A stretch of DNA of 11,889 bases from positions 1 to 11,889 of the forward strand of contig JAISYA010000143.1 in assembly GCA_031270205.1 (NCBI GenBank), given 5' to 3'. Shown here piece after piece: positions 1-5,708 of the stretch. The notes beneath the pieces were generated by a model. That model saw only the letters and a list, made by a program, of their open reading frames with translations. It ran no database searches and was not told where the DNA came from. The translations under genes and the position numbers were made by a program. Source of the DNA: Treponema sp. (GTDB taxonomy: Bacteria; Spirochaetota; Spirochaetia; Treponematales; Breznakiellaceae). Positions within the stretch are counted from its first letter, which is position 1. Each line of letters begins with the position of its first letter.

Positions 1-1
1 C

Positions 2-259
2 CCCGGATTCGCCGGGAAAGACGCGGCCGCGCCGGTCTTTCATCTCTGGCCGGATCAGGGCCATGAAAAAACCTGGTGCGCCTGTCCCGACTGCCGGGCC
101 TTTAGCCCCTTGGAACAAAACCGTATAGCCGTCAACTCCGCCGCGGATGTTCTCGCGGACCTTGATCCGCGGGCGCGGCTCTCGTATCTTGAAGACCCGC
201 TGGAAACCTCCGCCGGGAGGCCTGCCCTCCGCGATAATACGTTTTGTGTAACTACCTAG
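2..259 (+). pseudogene. 3' end of a DUF4838-like protein, probably truncated
   Basis: The frame is open from the window edge to a TAG at 257-259 and encodes 85 residues. It contains HLWPDQGH, a Cys-rich WCACPDC segment, then SPLEQNRIAVN and DPRARLSYL. This order resembles the middle of DUF4838 proteins, which often sit in polysaccharide or uronic-acid loci and are linked to glycoside hydrolases. From memory, family members continue well past the SYL motif, but here the protein ends about 25 residues later (ending NTFCVTT). The sequence after the stop shows no obvious continuation in any frame before the 3' end of the convergent CcdA gene. I therefore call it C-terminally truncated, either a decayed gene or one cut by a rearrangement. 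The family call is from recalled motif patterns; coding status is well supported by composition and motifs. Confidence 0.55.
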
Positions 260-298
260 AAGGGGATCCCATACAATGAGGATAACGCCGCCGTTTTG

Positions 299-1615
299 TC
301 AGTGGGCGTCCAGCAGCGCCTCAAACGCGCTGATAATATCCGGCTGATCCCAGTCGATGGCGCCTACCACCTTTGAAATAATCAGCCCGCGCCGGTCAAG
401 AATGTATGTGGTGGGGATCGCCTGCACTCCGTAATAAGAGCCGATGATCCCGTTTTCGTCCAGGGCCGCCGGAAAATTGAGTTTGTTTTCCCGCATAAAA
501 TCCGAAACCTGTTTGTTTTTTTCGCCCACATTTACCGCCAGGATTTCAAAGCCCCGATCTTTCAGGCCCTGATAAACCTTTTCCATGGAAGGCATTTCCA
601 TACGGCAGGGGCCGCACCATGTTGCCCAGAAGTTGAGGAAGACCGCTTTGCCTTTCAGCCCGGAGAGGGTCAGGTTTGTACCGTTCGTCAGGGGCAGGTT
701 AAAATCAAAAGAATCAATACCCTTGGCTATAACCGGAAGGCCCGCGGCGTTAAAGGCTTTAAGCACTTCGGAAGGAACGGCGTTATCCGTCATTGAATTT
801 TCCCCGCCGCCGGATTCAGTTTCATCAACAGCCGCCGCGCCGCCCTTCTTTGCGCTTTCCGGTTTTGTTTCAGATACGGAAAAATTTCCGCCCGGCAGAT
901 TGGCCTGCCATTTTGTGGCGAGGGCGTTCAGCGTCTGGTATCGCCCGGTAATAATTAAAATCCCGATAACAATGAGCAGTACTCCGCTGATCCGCCGTAT
1001 CAGGGGAAGATGGGAGCGCAGTTTTTTTGAGGTTTTCAGGAACGCGCCAAAAAAGATAGATGCCAACAGAAAGGGAAGCCCCAGGCCGGCGGAGTAAACG
1101 GCCAGGTAGAGTACGGCCGCGGGGATGCCGCCGCTTTGAGCGGCCAGGAGCAGTATGCTGCCCAGCGCCGGCCCCACGCAGGGAGTCCAGCCCGCGCCGA
1201 AAGCCATCCCCGCCGGAAAAGCGCCAATGATCCCCCGGAACCGGCCTGTAAGGTGAAACCGTTTCTCGTAATTCAGAAAAGAAATAAAATCGAAGATGGT
1301 GTTCAGGCCCAGAACAATGACCACCGCACCGGAAACCCGGTTGATGTACCGCGAGATACCGCCCGTTAAACTGAAAGTGGCGGCCAAAAGGACACTCAAA
1401 ACAATAAAAACGGCGCTGAACCCCAGTATGAAACTGACGGTCCCCGCCACCAGCCGAGGTTTGAATGTCCCGCCGTCTTCAGAAGAAGCGGACAGGGGAA
1501 CCCCGCCGATGATGCACAGGTAAGAGGGAATAAGCGGCAGTACACAGGGAGACAAAAACGAAAGCAGGCCCGCGCCAAAGGCGAGCAGAACGGAAATATT
1601 TTCAATCATTGCCAT
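299..1615 (-). CDS. CcdA-like membrane reductase fused to a TlpA/ResA-type thioredoxin domain
   Basis: 438 residues from the ATG at 1615. The first half is a CcdA/DsbD-beta type membrane domain with about six hydrophobic segments and the paired motifs LSFLSPCVLPLIP (Cys about 24) and GWTPCVGPALG (Cys about 146). A Ser/Gly/Glu-rich linker (about 246-275) leads to a thioredoxin-like domain with WATWCGPC (Cys 334 and 337) and the cis-proline loop AIPTTY. Family knowledge: CcdA passes electrons from cytoplasmic thioredoxin across the membrane, and TlpA/ResA domains reduce disulfides outside it, so this chain probably combines both steps. I chose ATG 1615 because GGCGGAAG lies 9 bases upstream. 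ATG 1609 and a longer form from 1660 are possible, but the extra N-terminal residues look non-coding. It lies 85 bases downstream of the dehydrogenase gene on the same strand, with no clear promoter of its own. No cytochrome c genes are next to it. Confidence 0.9.
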   Translation of the reverse strand: MAMIENISVLLAFGAGLLSFLSPCVLPLIPSYLCIIGGVPLSASSEDGGTFKPRLVAGTVSFILGFSAVFIVLSVLLAATFSLTGGISRYINRVSGAVVIVLGLNTIFDFISFLNYEKRFHLTGRFRGIIGAFPAGMAFGAGWTPCVGPALGSILLLAAQSGGIPAAVLYLAVYSAGLGLPFLLASIFFGAFLKTSKKLRSHLPLIRRISGVLLIVIGILIITGRYQTLNALATKWQANLPGGNFSVSETKPESAKKGGAAAVDETESGGGENSMTDNAVPSEVLKAFNAAGLPVIAKGIDSFDFNLPLTNGTNLTLSGLKGKAVFLNFWATWCGPCRMEMPSMEKVYQGLKDRGFEILAVNVGEKNKQVSDFMRENKLNFPAALDENGIIGSYYGVQAIPTTYILDRRGLIISKVVGAIDWDQPDIISAFEALLDAH

Positions 1616-1669
1616 ACAATATACGCTTCCGCCAAAAGTGTATAGCGGCGGCGCGGACATCAGGTTTTC

Positions 1670-1694
1670 CCGCCGCGGACCGTGTTTGCGGCGG
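1670..1694 (-). other. Intergenic hairpin between dehydrogenase and CcdA genes
   Basis: A perfect 7-base-pair stem (CCGCCGC with GCGGCGG) around an 11-base loop lies in the 85-base gap. No T-run follows on either strand, so it does not look like an intrinsic terminator. It could stabilise an mRNA end or reduce readthrough into the CcdA gene. Confidence 0.4.
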
Positions 1695-1700
1695 AGGGAA

Positions 1701-2789
1701 TTATTTCGCGGCCTCCAATACCACGGCGTCCCGTTCCGCGATAAGGCTTAGTTCCGCGGCCTTAAAGGCGTGTTCCTGGCTCATCGCGTTTTCGGTGCGG
1801 TTAAGGCAGTCCAGTACCAGTTGTCCGAAGAAGGGGAAGCCGGCTTTGCCTTCGACGTGGTAGTACGTTTCCTCTTTTCCGTTGGCGAGAAATACATGAC
1901 CGCCGCCTGAACCTTTAAGGCCGACGTTCACGTATTTTCGCTGTTCAATGTAGCCTTCGGTTCCGAGTATGAAGAGCCGCCCGTCTCCCCATGTTTGCAG
2001 GCCGTCGGGAGTAAACCAGTCAACGCGGAAATAGCCTGAGGCATTATTGTCAAGCACAATTTCGCAGTCGCCGAAATCTTCCAGTTCGGGGTATTCGGGA
2101 TGAGCGTAATTCGCCACCTGGCTGCGCACGACTTTTCCGTCTTTCGCGCCGGTATAAAAAAGTATTTGTTCAATATTGTGACAGCCGATGTCGCAGAGTA
2201 TGCCGCCGTAATGCTTTTTGATAAAAAACCAGTCGGGCCGGCCGGGCGCGCCCAGACGGTGCGGCCCAAAGCCGATTACCTGTATCGGCCGTCCTATAGC
2301 CCCCTGCTCAACAAGCCGGCCGGCAAATACGGCGGATTCTACATGAATACGCTCACTGTAATATACGGCGTATTTTTTTCCTGTTTTTTGAACCGCCTCC
2401 CGCGCCCGGGCGAGTTGTTCCAGCGTGGTCAGGGGCGCTTTATCGGTAAAATAATCCTTGCCCGCTTCCATGACTCTCAGGCCCAGGGCGCATCGCTCAT
2501 CGGTTTTGGCTGCGCCGGCAACGAGAATGATTTCCCTGTCGTTCAATATTTCGTTTTCGCTGCCCGCGGGTTTGACATTCGGGAAGTTTTTTGCAAAGTT
2601 TTCCATGTATTTCGGGTTTGGATCATAGTAGGTTTTCAAAACAGCGCCGGCTTCAATCAAGCCGTTGCACATTCCGGCAATATGACCGTGATACAGGCCG
2701 ATGACGGCAAACACAAATTCCCCGGGCTTTACCACAGGAGCCGCCTTGCCTTTCGGCGCGTAAGTCATTCCGTCTGATACTAAAGCCAT
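1701..2789 (-). CDS. Gfo/Idh/MocA family NAD(P)-dependent sugar dehydrogenase
   Basis: 362 residues. A Rossmann-like start at about 27-40 (FAVIGLYHGHIAG) is a degenerate version of the family's glycine-rich dinucleotide loop. TDKAP at 115-119 replaces the usual EKP and keeps the lysine, K117. GGILCDIGCHNIEQI at 195-209 supplies the D and H expected in the active site. The C-terminal alpha/beta part and length are normal for the family, which oxidises or reduces sugars, inositols and their derivatives in the cytoplasm. The start is well supported: AGGAG precedes the ATG by about 8 bases. A TATAAT box at 2899-2904 and two palindromes lie in the leader. The nearby isomerases, kinase and aldolase suggest work on an uncommon sugar; the exact substrate cannot be told. 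The departure from the usual GxGxxG suggests a divergent subfamily. Confidence 0.92.
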   Translation of the reverse strand: MALVSDGMTYAPKGKAAPVVKPGEFVFAVIGLYHGHIAGMCNGLIEAGAVLKTYYDPNPKYMENFAKNFPNVKPAGSENEILNDREIILVAGAAKTDERCALGLRVMEAGKDYFTDKAPLTTLEQLARAREAVQKTGKKYAVYYSERIHVESAVFAGRLVEQGAIGRPIQVIGFGPHRLGAPGRPDWFFIKKHYGGILCDIGCHNIEQILFYTGAKDGKVVRSQVANYAHPEYPELEDFGDCEIVLDNNASGYFRVDWFTPDGLQTWGDGRLFILGTEGYIEQRKYVNVGLKGSGGGHVFLANGKEETYYHVEGKAGFPFFGQLVLDCLNRTENAMSQEHAFKAAELSLIAERDAVVLEAAK

Positions 2790-2815
2790 AATAAACTCCT
2801 ATAAAAATACGGGAA

Positions 2816-2860
2816 TGAGCCTGTCCCAAAACTTCAGTTCTGGAACAGGCCCGAATATTA
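2816..2860. repeat. Palindromic element, copy 1 (leader of the dehydrogenase gene)
   Basis: The core at 2819-2850 is a 32-base inverted repeat: 15-base arms with two mismatches around a 2-base centre. The outer arms are GCCTGT and ACAGGC. Including flanks, the 45 bases match copy 2 at 38 positions. It starts 30 bases before the dehydrogenase start codon and lies downstream of that gene's predicted transcription start. The short centre favours a dimeric DNA-binding site, though the transcript could also fold. Confidence 0.7.
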
Positions 2861-2875
2861 GACGCTTCCCCAACG

Positions 2876-2889
2876 CCAAACAGGTTTGG
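2876..2889. promoter_or_regulatory. Second palindrome at the dehydrogenase transcription start
   Basis: CCAAACAGGTTTGG is a perfect inverted repeat with 6-base arms and a 2-base centre. It sits just downstream of the TATAAT box at 2899-2904, about +3 to +16 from the expected start. This is a good place for a repressor site. Its half-site resembles, but differs from, that of the repeated palindrome nearby. Confidence 0.4.
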
Positions 2890-2898
2890 GAAAAACTC

Positions 2899-2927
2899 AT
2901 TATACCTGCTAAATCACGTTTTGTAAC
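2899..2927 (-). promoter_or_regulatory. Sigma-70-type promoter for the dehydrogenase gene
   Basis: Read on the minus strand, GTTACA (2922-2927, 4 of 6 matches to the -35 consensus) is followed after 17 bases by a perfect TATAAT (2899-2904). Transcription would start near 2892, giving a leader of about 100 bases that holds both palindromes. Confidence 0.55.
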
Positions 2928-2943
2928 TGCCGCCGGCGTGATC

Positions 2944-2972
2944 TTTATATACGCCGCTCATTCCGTTATACT
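2944..2972 (+). promoter_or_regulatory. Possible promoter for the HAD phosphatase gene
   Basis: TTTATA (2944-2949) and TATACT (2967-2972, 5 of 6 matches) are 17 bases apart. Transcription would begin about 2979, only a couple of bases before the ATG at 2981, so the mRNA may be almost leaderless. No ribosome binding site is visible. Confidence 0.4.
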
Positions 2973-2980
2973 TTCGTAAT

Positions 2981-3844
2981 ATGCAAAAGCAGCTTAATTC
3001 CAAAACTATACGGGCTTTGGCCCTGGACCTTGACGGTACGGCTCTTCTGCCGGATACCACTCTGGGGGAACGTACCGCCAAATGTCTGAGAAACCTGATA
3101 CGCAGGGACATTCAGGTGATTTTCTGCACAGGCAGGGCTATTGAGGGGGCGGAACGCTTCCGTATCGCTATCGGCGCCGAGGGCCCGATGGTATTTTTTA
3201 ACGGCGCGGAGGTGGTGGATATGCCGTCGGGCGAGATTATCAGCGCCGATTTGCTGGACCTTGACGTGGTTAATTTCGGTATTGATCTGGCCCGGAGCAT
3301 GGATGTTCATTATCAGATTTACCTTCCCGCCGGGACTGCCGTAGACGGCGTAAAGAGCAAATGGGAGGCCCTGGTGATCGATAAACCGACGCCCGAATCG
3401 GAGATATACCGCAATCACACGGGCATTGTGCCGCTGGTAAAAGACCTGAAAGAGATATGCGCCACGCCGGGCCTGCGGGGCTGCGTCAAGGTCATGTTTA
3501 TTAGCGACCCCGCCCGGCATGACGAAATACGTCAAAAAACGCTGGACCGTTTCGGCAGCGAGGTTTATGTTGCACGGACTTTTCCCACTTTTCTGGAAAT
3601 TATGAATGCCGGGGTTTCCAAGGGAGCGGGCCTGAAAACCGCCATGAAGCGCCGCGGCCTTGAGGCCGGGGAAGTAATCGCCCTGGGAGACGAGGAAAAC
3701 GACCTGCTCATGTTTAACGCGGCGGGTTTTTCCGCGGCCCCGGCCAACGCCAGGGAAAAAGTGCGGGCCGCCGCCGATTTTGTATTTGCCTCCAACGCCG
3801 GGGAGGGTCTTGCCGCGTTTCTTGAGGATTTGTTTAAGATTTAG
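2981..3844 (+). CDS. HAD-superfamily phosphatase, Cof/type IIB
   Basis: 287 residues, a normal length for Cof-like hydrolases. The four catalytic motifs are present: DLDGT at 16-20 (nucleophile and acid-base Asp), CTGR at 49-52, a lysine at 214 in NAGVSKG, and GDEEND at 236-241. The cap domain lies between motifs II and III, as in the IIB class. Such enzymes remove phosphate from sugar phosphates or other small cytoplasmic phosphoesters, including flavin and pyridoxal derivatives; the substrate is open. The start leaves only a short lead before motif I, and no in-frame ATG exists downstream before it. No Shine-Dalgarno sequence is seen and the candidate -10 box lies 8 bases before the ATG. 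It is divergent from the dehydrogenase gene and convergent with the sigma factor gene. Confidence 0.92.
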   Translation: MQKQLNSKTIRALALDLDGTALLPDTTLGERTAKCLRNLIRRDIQVIFCTGRAIEGAERFRIAIGAEGPMVFFNGAEVVDMPSGEIISADLLDLDVVNFGIDLARSMDVHYQIYLPAGTAVDGVKSKWEALVIDKPTPESEIYRNHTGIVPLVKDLKEICATPGLRGCVKVMFISDPARHDEIRQKTLDRFGSEVYVARTFPTFLEIMNAGVSKGAGLKTAMKRRGLEAGEVIALGDEENDLLMFNAAGFSAAPANAREKVRAAADFVFASNAGEGLAAFLEDLFKI

Positions 3845-3846
3845 AC

Positions 3847-3883
3847 AAAAAAACGGGACTACCCTTGTTTACAGGGCAGCCCC
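3847..3883 (-). terminator. Intrinsic terminator of the sigma factor gene
   Basis: On the minus strand an 11-base-pair stem (arms at 3873-3883 and 3855-3865) with a 7-base loop is followed by one G and then seven T. Two positions that are A-C mismatches in a plus-strand transcript become G-U pairs in a minus-strand transcript, so the structure fits only the minus direction. It abuts the stop codon of the HAD gene. Confidence 0.85.
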
Positions 3884-3885
3884 GG

Positions 3886-3900
3886 GGCATGTACCATGCC
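3886..3900 (-). other. Small perfect hairpin in the sigma gene 3' region
   Basis: GGCATG and CATGCC form a 6-base-pair stem around a 3-base loop, 2 bases before the terminator stem on the minus strand. It has no T-run of its own. Confidence 0.45.
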
Positions 3901-3914
3901 GAATAGTCAAGTCT

Positions 3915-3943
3915 CCGCGCGCGGAGGAGGCGGCCGCGCGCGG
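3915..3943 (-). other. GC-only hairpin after the sigma factor stop codon
   Basis: CCGCGCGCGG occurs twice (3915-3924 and 3934-3943). It is its own reverse complement, so the copies form a perfect 10-base-pair stem with a 9-base loop. It starts 12 bases after the sigma gene stop codon on the minus strand and lacks a T-run. It may protect the mRNA 3' end or help termination at the following hairpin. Confidence 0.5.
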
Positions 3944-3955
3944 GCGCCTTTAACC

Positions 3956-4810
3956 TTATATCGCTTCCAAAATCACGCTGTCTTTGAGTTCTTTCGCGTA
4001 GTTGCGGATATTCTTTATGGCCCTTATTTCAATCTGGCGGACCGTTTCGGGGGAAATGTCCATCTCGTCGCCGATCTCGGCAAGGGTATGCCGCTCATCG
4101 CCGTCAAGCCGGTAACGGTAAGTGAGGACCCGCTTTTCACGATCCTTGAGTTTGTTCAGTACCCGCCGGGCGCTGGCCTTGGAGGATTCCCGGAACAGAT
4201 TCCGCTCGGGGTTGTAGGTATAGTCTTCATAGTACTCCATAACCCCTCCGGTTTCATTTTCCATGGAATCCATTCCCCAGGACAGATGGACGGAACTCAT
4301 GTTGATAACAAAATCAACGTCCTTAACGTCAATTCCCAACTCGCGGGCTATATCCTCATTCCTTGGCTCGTGCATAAGGGTCTGACTCAGGGAATGATAG
4401 GCGCGCCGTATTTTGCGGAGCATTTCTTCTTTCTGGTGGGGCAGACGTACAAGCCGGCGCCTGTTGATAATATAACGGCCGATACTCTGGTGTATCCACC
4501 AATTGGCATAGGTGCAAAACCGCACGTTTTTTTCATATTTGTATTTTTCCACGGCGCGCATAAGCCCCAAATTTCCTTCCTGTATCAGGTCCATAAAGGA
4601 AACATCCCGCCCGGTATAGAACCGCGCGATTTTTACCACCAGCCGCAGATTGGAATTTATAAGCTTGTGCTGGGCTTCAATATCGCCCTGCTGGCTGCGC
4701 CTGGCCAATGCCAGTTCCTCTTCAAAACTTAAAAGCGGAAAAACGCTGATTTGCCTAAAATAAGTCTCCAGCATGTCATCACGATAATTATTTTCAGATT
4801 TTTTTGTCAT
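3956..4810 (-). CDS. Group-2 (RpoS-like) sigma-70 family sigma factor
   Basis: 284 residues with regions 1.2 to 4.2 and no long region 1.1, as in RpoS-type alternative sigma factors. Region 1.2 is about 11-45. Region 2.2 (DLIQEGNLGLMRAVEKYKY) is 74-92. Regions 2.3-2.4 (97-124, with CTYANWWIHQSIGRYI and RLVRLP) are close to primary and RpoS sigma factors and unlike RpoH. The region 4.2 helix-turn-helix (TLAEIGDEMDISPETVRQIEIRAI) is at about 242-265. Compared with E. coli RpoD, the -10-reading glutamine is kept but the following threonine position is glycine. GGAGG lies 7 bases before the ATG. A full-consensus sigma-54 promoter sits at 4851-4868, so sigma-54 and an enhancer-binding protein probably control it. 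The gene has its own terminator and is monocistronic. Calling it RpoS is by similarity and promoter logic, hence no symbol. Confidence 0.93.
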   Translation of the reverse strand: MTKKSENNYRDDMLETYFRQISVFPLLSFEEELALARRSQQGDIEAQHKLINSNLRLVVKIARFYTGRDVSFMDLIQEGNLGLMRAVEKYKYEKNVRFCTYANWWIHQSIGRYIINRRRLVRLPHQKEEMLRKIRRAYHSLSQTLMHEPRNEDIARELGIDVKDVDFVINMSSVHLSWGMDSMENETGGVMEYYEDYTYNPERNLFRESSKASARRVLNKLKDREKRVLTYRYRLDGDERHTLAEIGDEMDISPETVRQIEIRAIKNIRNYAKELKDSVILEAI

Positions 4811-4850
4811 TTTTTTCCTCCATCAGGGCCTTAAACCCCGCCACTTATAT

Positions 4851-4868
4851 ATAGCAAGTTCCGTGCCA
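4851..4868 (-). promoter_or_regulatory. Sigma-54 (-24/-12) promoter of the sigma factor gene
   Basis: The minus strand reads TGGCACGGAACTTGCTAT. It has the GG-N10-GC spacing and matches the consensus YTGGCACG-N4-TTGCW at every fixed position, with an A-tract just upstream. The start would be near 4842, about 32 bases before the ATG, leaving room for the ribosome binding site. The element is intergenic and correctly oriented. Confidence 0.85.
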
Positions 4869-4921
4869 GTTTTTTTTCTTGAAAAATATTTGTAAAATAC
4901 TGGAAATTTCCCCTAAACTAC

Positions 4922-4950
4922 GGTATATTCAGGGTATTATACCCTTTCAA
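4922..4950 (-). promoter_or_regulatory. Possible second, sigma-70-type promoter for the sigma factor gene
   Basis: On the minus strand TTGAAA (4945-4950) is followed after 17 bases by TATACC (4922-4927). A 15-base palindrome fills most of the spacer, so binding there could silence this promoter. The start would be near 4915, about 105 bases before the ATG. Confidence 0.3.
4931..4945. promoter_or_regulatory. Perfect 15-base palindrome in the divergent intergenic region
   Basis: AGGGTATTATACCCT has 7-base arms around one central T. Its centre is about 96 bases upstream of the sigma-54 start, a usual distance for an enhancer-binding protein site. It is also about 37 bases upstream of the predicted start for the gene at 5017, over its -35 region. 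It could serve either gene. Confidence 0.45.
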
Positions 4951-4962
4951 ATCTAAATACTA

Positions 4963-4968
4963 TATAAT
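4963..4968 (+). promoter_or_regulatory. -10 box for the gene at 5017
   Basis: A perfect TATAAT lies 48 bases before the start codon. No convincing -35 box is found at 16-18 bases; the palindrome at 4931-4945 occupies that place, which suggests activator or repressor control. Confidence 0.4.
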
Positions 4969-5016
4969 GCCGGCCTGTGGCGTATTCTTTTTTGTACATA
5001 TCGTCTTTTTGGCTGT

Positions 5017-5496
5017 ATGGAAAATATCACGCCGTTGTGTTATGATTATCTCATGGATTATGGAATCACCGCCCGGGAACAGGGCCAGGACGTACATTAT
5101 TTTGTCAATTGGTCGCCCCTTGCCGTAGCGGACCGGTGGGAAATCAACGCGAAGGTTCCGTCGATAGCGGGAATCTACGAAATTTACTGGATGGATGATC
5201 ACCAGCATCTGCGGATGCTCACCGTGGGGCGGACCCATTACGGCGGTCTGCGGAGCGAACTTCGCCGCCTTACCGATCCTGAGCTGGTAGATGACAAAAA
5301 GTCAAAAAAAATACTCGAAGACGAGGAAATATGGTACCGCTATACGCCTTCCAATTCGGCGGCGGCAATGGCGGACGTGGTCTGGTTCTTCATGCAGACC
5401 TATTTTCCCGAAAACCCCGGTGTGGAACATTCAGGCCGCTATCGCAAGATATATATGAATGAATCCGCTCCGGACAAGCTAATCTGGGTGCCTTAG
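5017..5496 (+). CDS. Unknown protein, possibly of GIY-YIG-like fold
   Basis: 159 residues with no signal peptide or membrane segment, probably cytoplasmic. I do not recognise the family with confidence. The middle reads SIAGIYEIYW (about 49-58), then LTVGRTHYGGLRSELRRL, then a helix-like AMADVVWFFMQTYFPEN. That order recalls GIY-YIG nucleases (GIY strand, YIG strand with a following Arg, later Glu helix and Asn). Here the second motif is TVG and the expected catalytic Glu seems replaced, perhaps by the Asp of AMADVVW, so any nuclease activity is doubtful. Conserved-looking composition, a TATAAT box upstream and a good reading frame support a real gene. No Shine-Dalgarno sequence precedes the ATG at 5017, and ATG 5053 is an alternative. 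It is divergent from the sigma factor gene and shares its 206-base control region. Confidence 0.75.
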   Translation: MENITPLCYDYLMDYGITAREQGQDVHYFVNWSPLAVADRWEINAKVPSIAGIYEIYWMDDHQHLRMLTVGRTHYGGLRSELRRLTDPELVDDKKSKKILEDEEIWYRYTPSNSAAAMADVVWFFMQTYFPENPGVEHSGRYRKIYMNESAPDKLIWVP

Positions 5497-5548
5497 CAGC
5501 CTGTTGCGCTTGTGGGTTTTTGCGGTTTTTCAGGAAAAATGTAAAAAT

Positions 5549-5560
5549 CCTTAATTAAGG
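5549..5560. repeat. 12-base palindrome
   Basis: CCTTAATTAAGG is a perfect palindrome. On the minus strand it is followed by ATTTTTACATTTTT, so it might act as a weak terminator in that direction, although no gene is seen upstream of it on that strand. Confidence 0.3.
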
Positions 5561-5564
5561 AACT

Positions 5565-5620
5565 GCTGCTAAAGCAGCGCCGCTAAAGCAGCGCCGCTAA
5601 AGCAGTGCTGCTTTAGCAGC
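5565..5620. repeat. Tandem 14-base repeats with an inverted copy
   Basis: GCTAAAGCAGCGCC occurs at 5568-5581 and 5582-5595, with a diverged third copy at 5596-5609. GCTGCTTTAGCAGC at 5607-5620 is the exact reverse complement of 5565-5578. The run can fold as one large stem, as a tight palindrome at 5596-5617, or as successive small hairpins with TAAA loops. It lies in the 212-base gap 5497-5708, which holds no gene that I can support. Confidence 0.75.
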
Positions 5621-5639
5621 TTGCGGTTTGCAGGGTAAA

Positions 5640-5659
5640 AAATCGCCTCCTGGCGATTT
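5640..5659. promoter_or_regulatory. Palindrome over the -35 region of the YciO-like gene
   Basis: AAATCGCC and GGCGATTT form perfect 8-base arms around TCCT. It lies 7 bases upstream of the TATAAT at 5667-5672, so it could be an operator. On the minus strand it is followed by a run of six T that includes the stem's last three T, so it could instead be a terminator, but no minus-strand gene needs one here. Confidence 0.45.
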
Positions 5660-5666
5660 GGGGGAT

Positions 5667-5672
5667 TATAAT
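5667..5672 (+). promoter_or_regulatory. -10 box for the YciO-like gene
   Basis: A perfect TATAAT lies 36 bases before the TTG start codon. No -35 match stands at the usual spacing, where the palindrome 5640-5659 is found instead. Confidence 0.4.
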
Positions 5673-5708
5673 GCGCGAAGCGCGACAAACTGCCTGGGAG
5701 CCTGACGC

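Noticed and set aside
1670..1694. Hairpin as the terminator of the dehydrogenase gene
   Set aside because: The stem is strong but is followed by GAAAACC on the minus strand and has no T-run.
2100..2777. Plus-strand open frame opposite the dehydrogenase gene
   Set aside because: It mirrors the codons of a clear Gfo/Idh/MocA gene and shows no domain or ribosome binding site.
2819..2850. Palindromic element read as an intrinsic terminator
   Set aside because: No T-run follows on either strand, the centre is only two bases, and it lies upstream of a start codon rather than after a stop.
3896..4732. Plus-strand open frame opposite the sigma factor gene
   Set aside because: The minus-strand product is an unmistakable sigma factor; the opposite frame has no recognisable motif and runs through the 3' hairpins.
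5565..5620. CRISPR array
   Set aside because: The units are 14 bases in direct tandem with no spacers.
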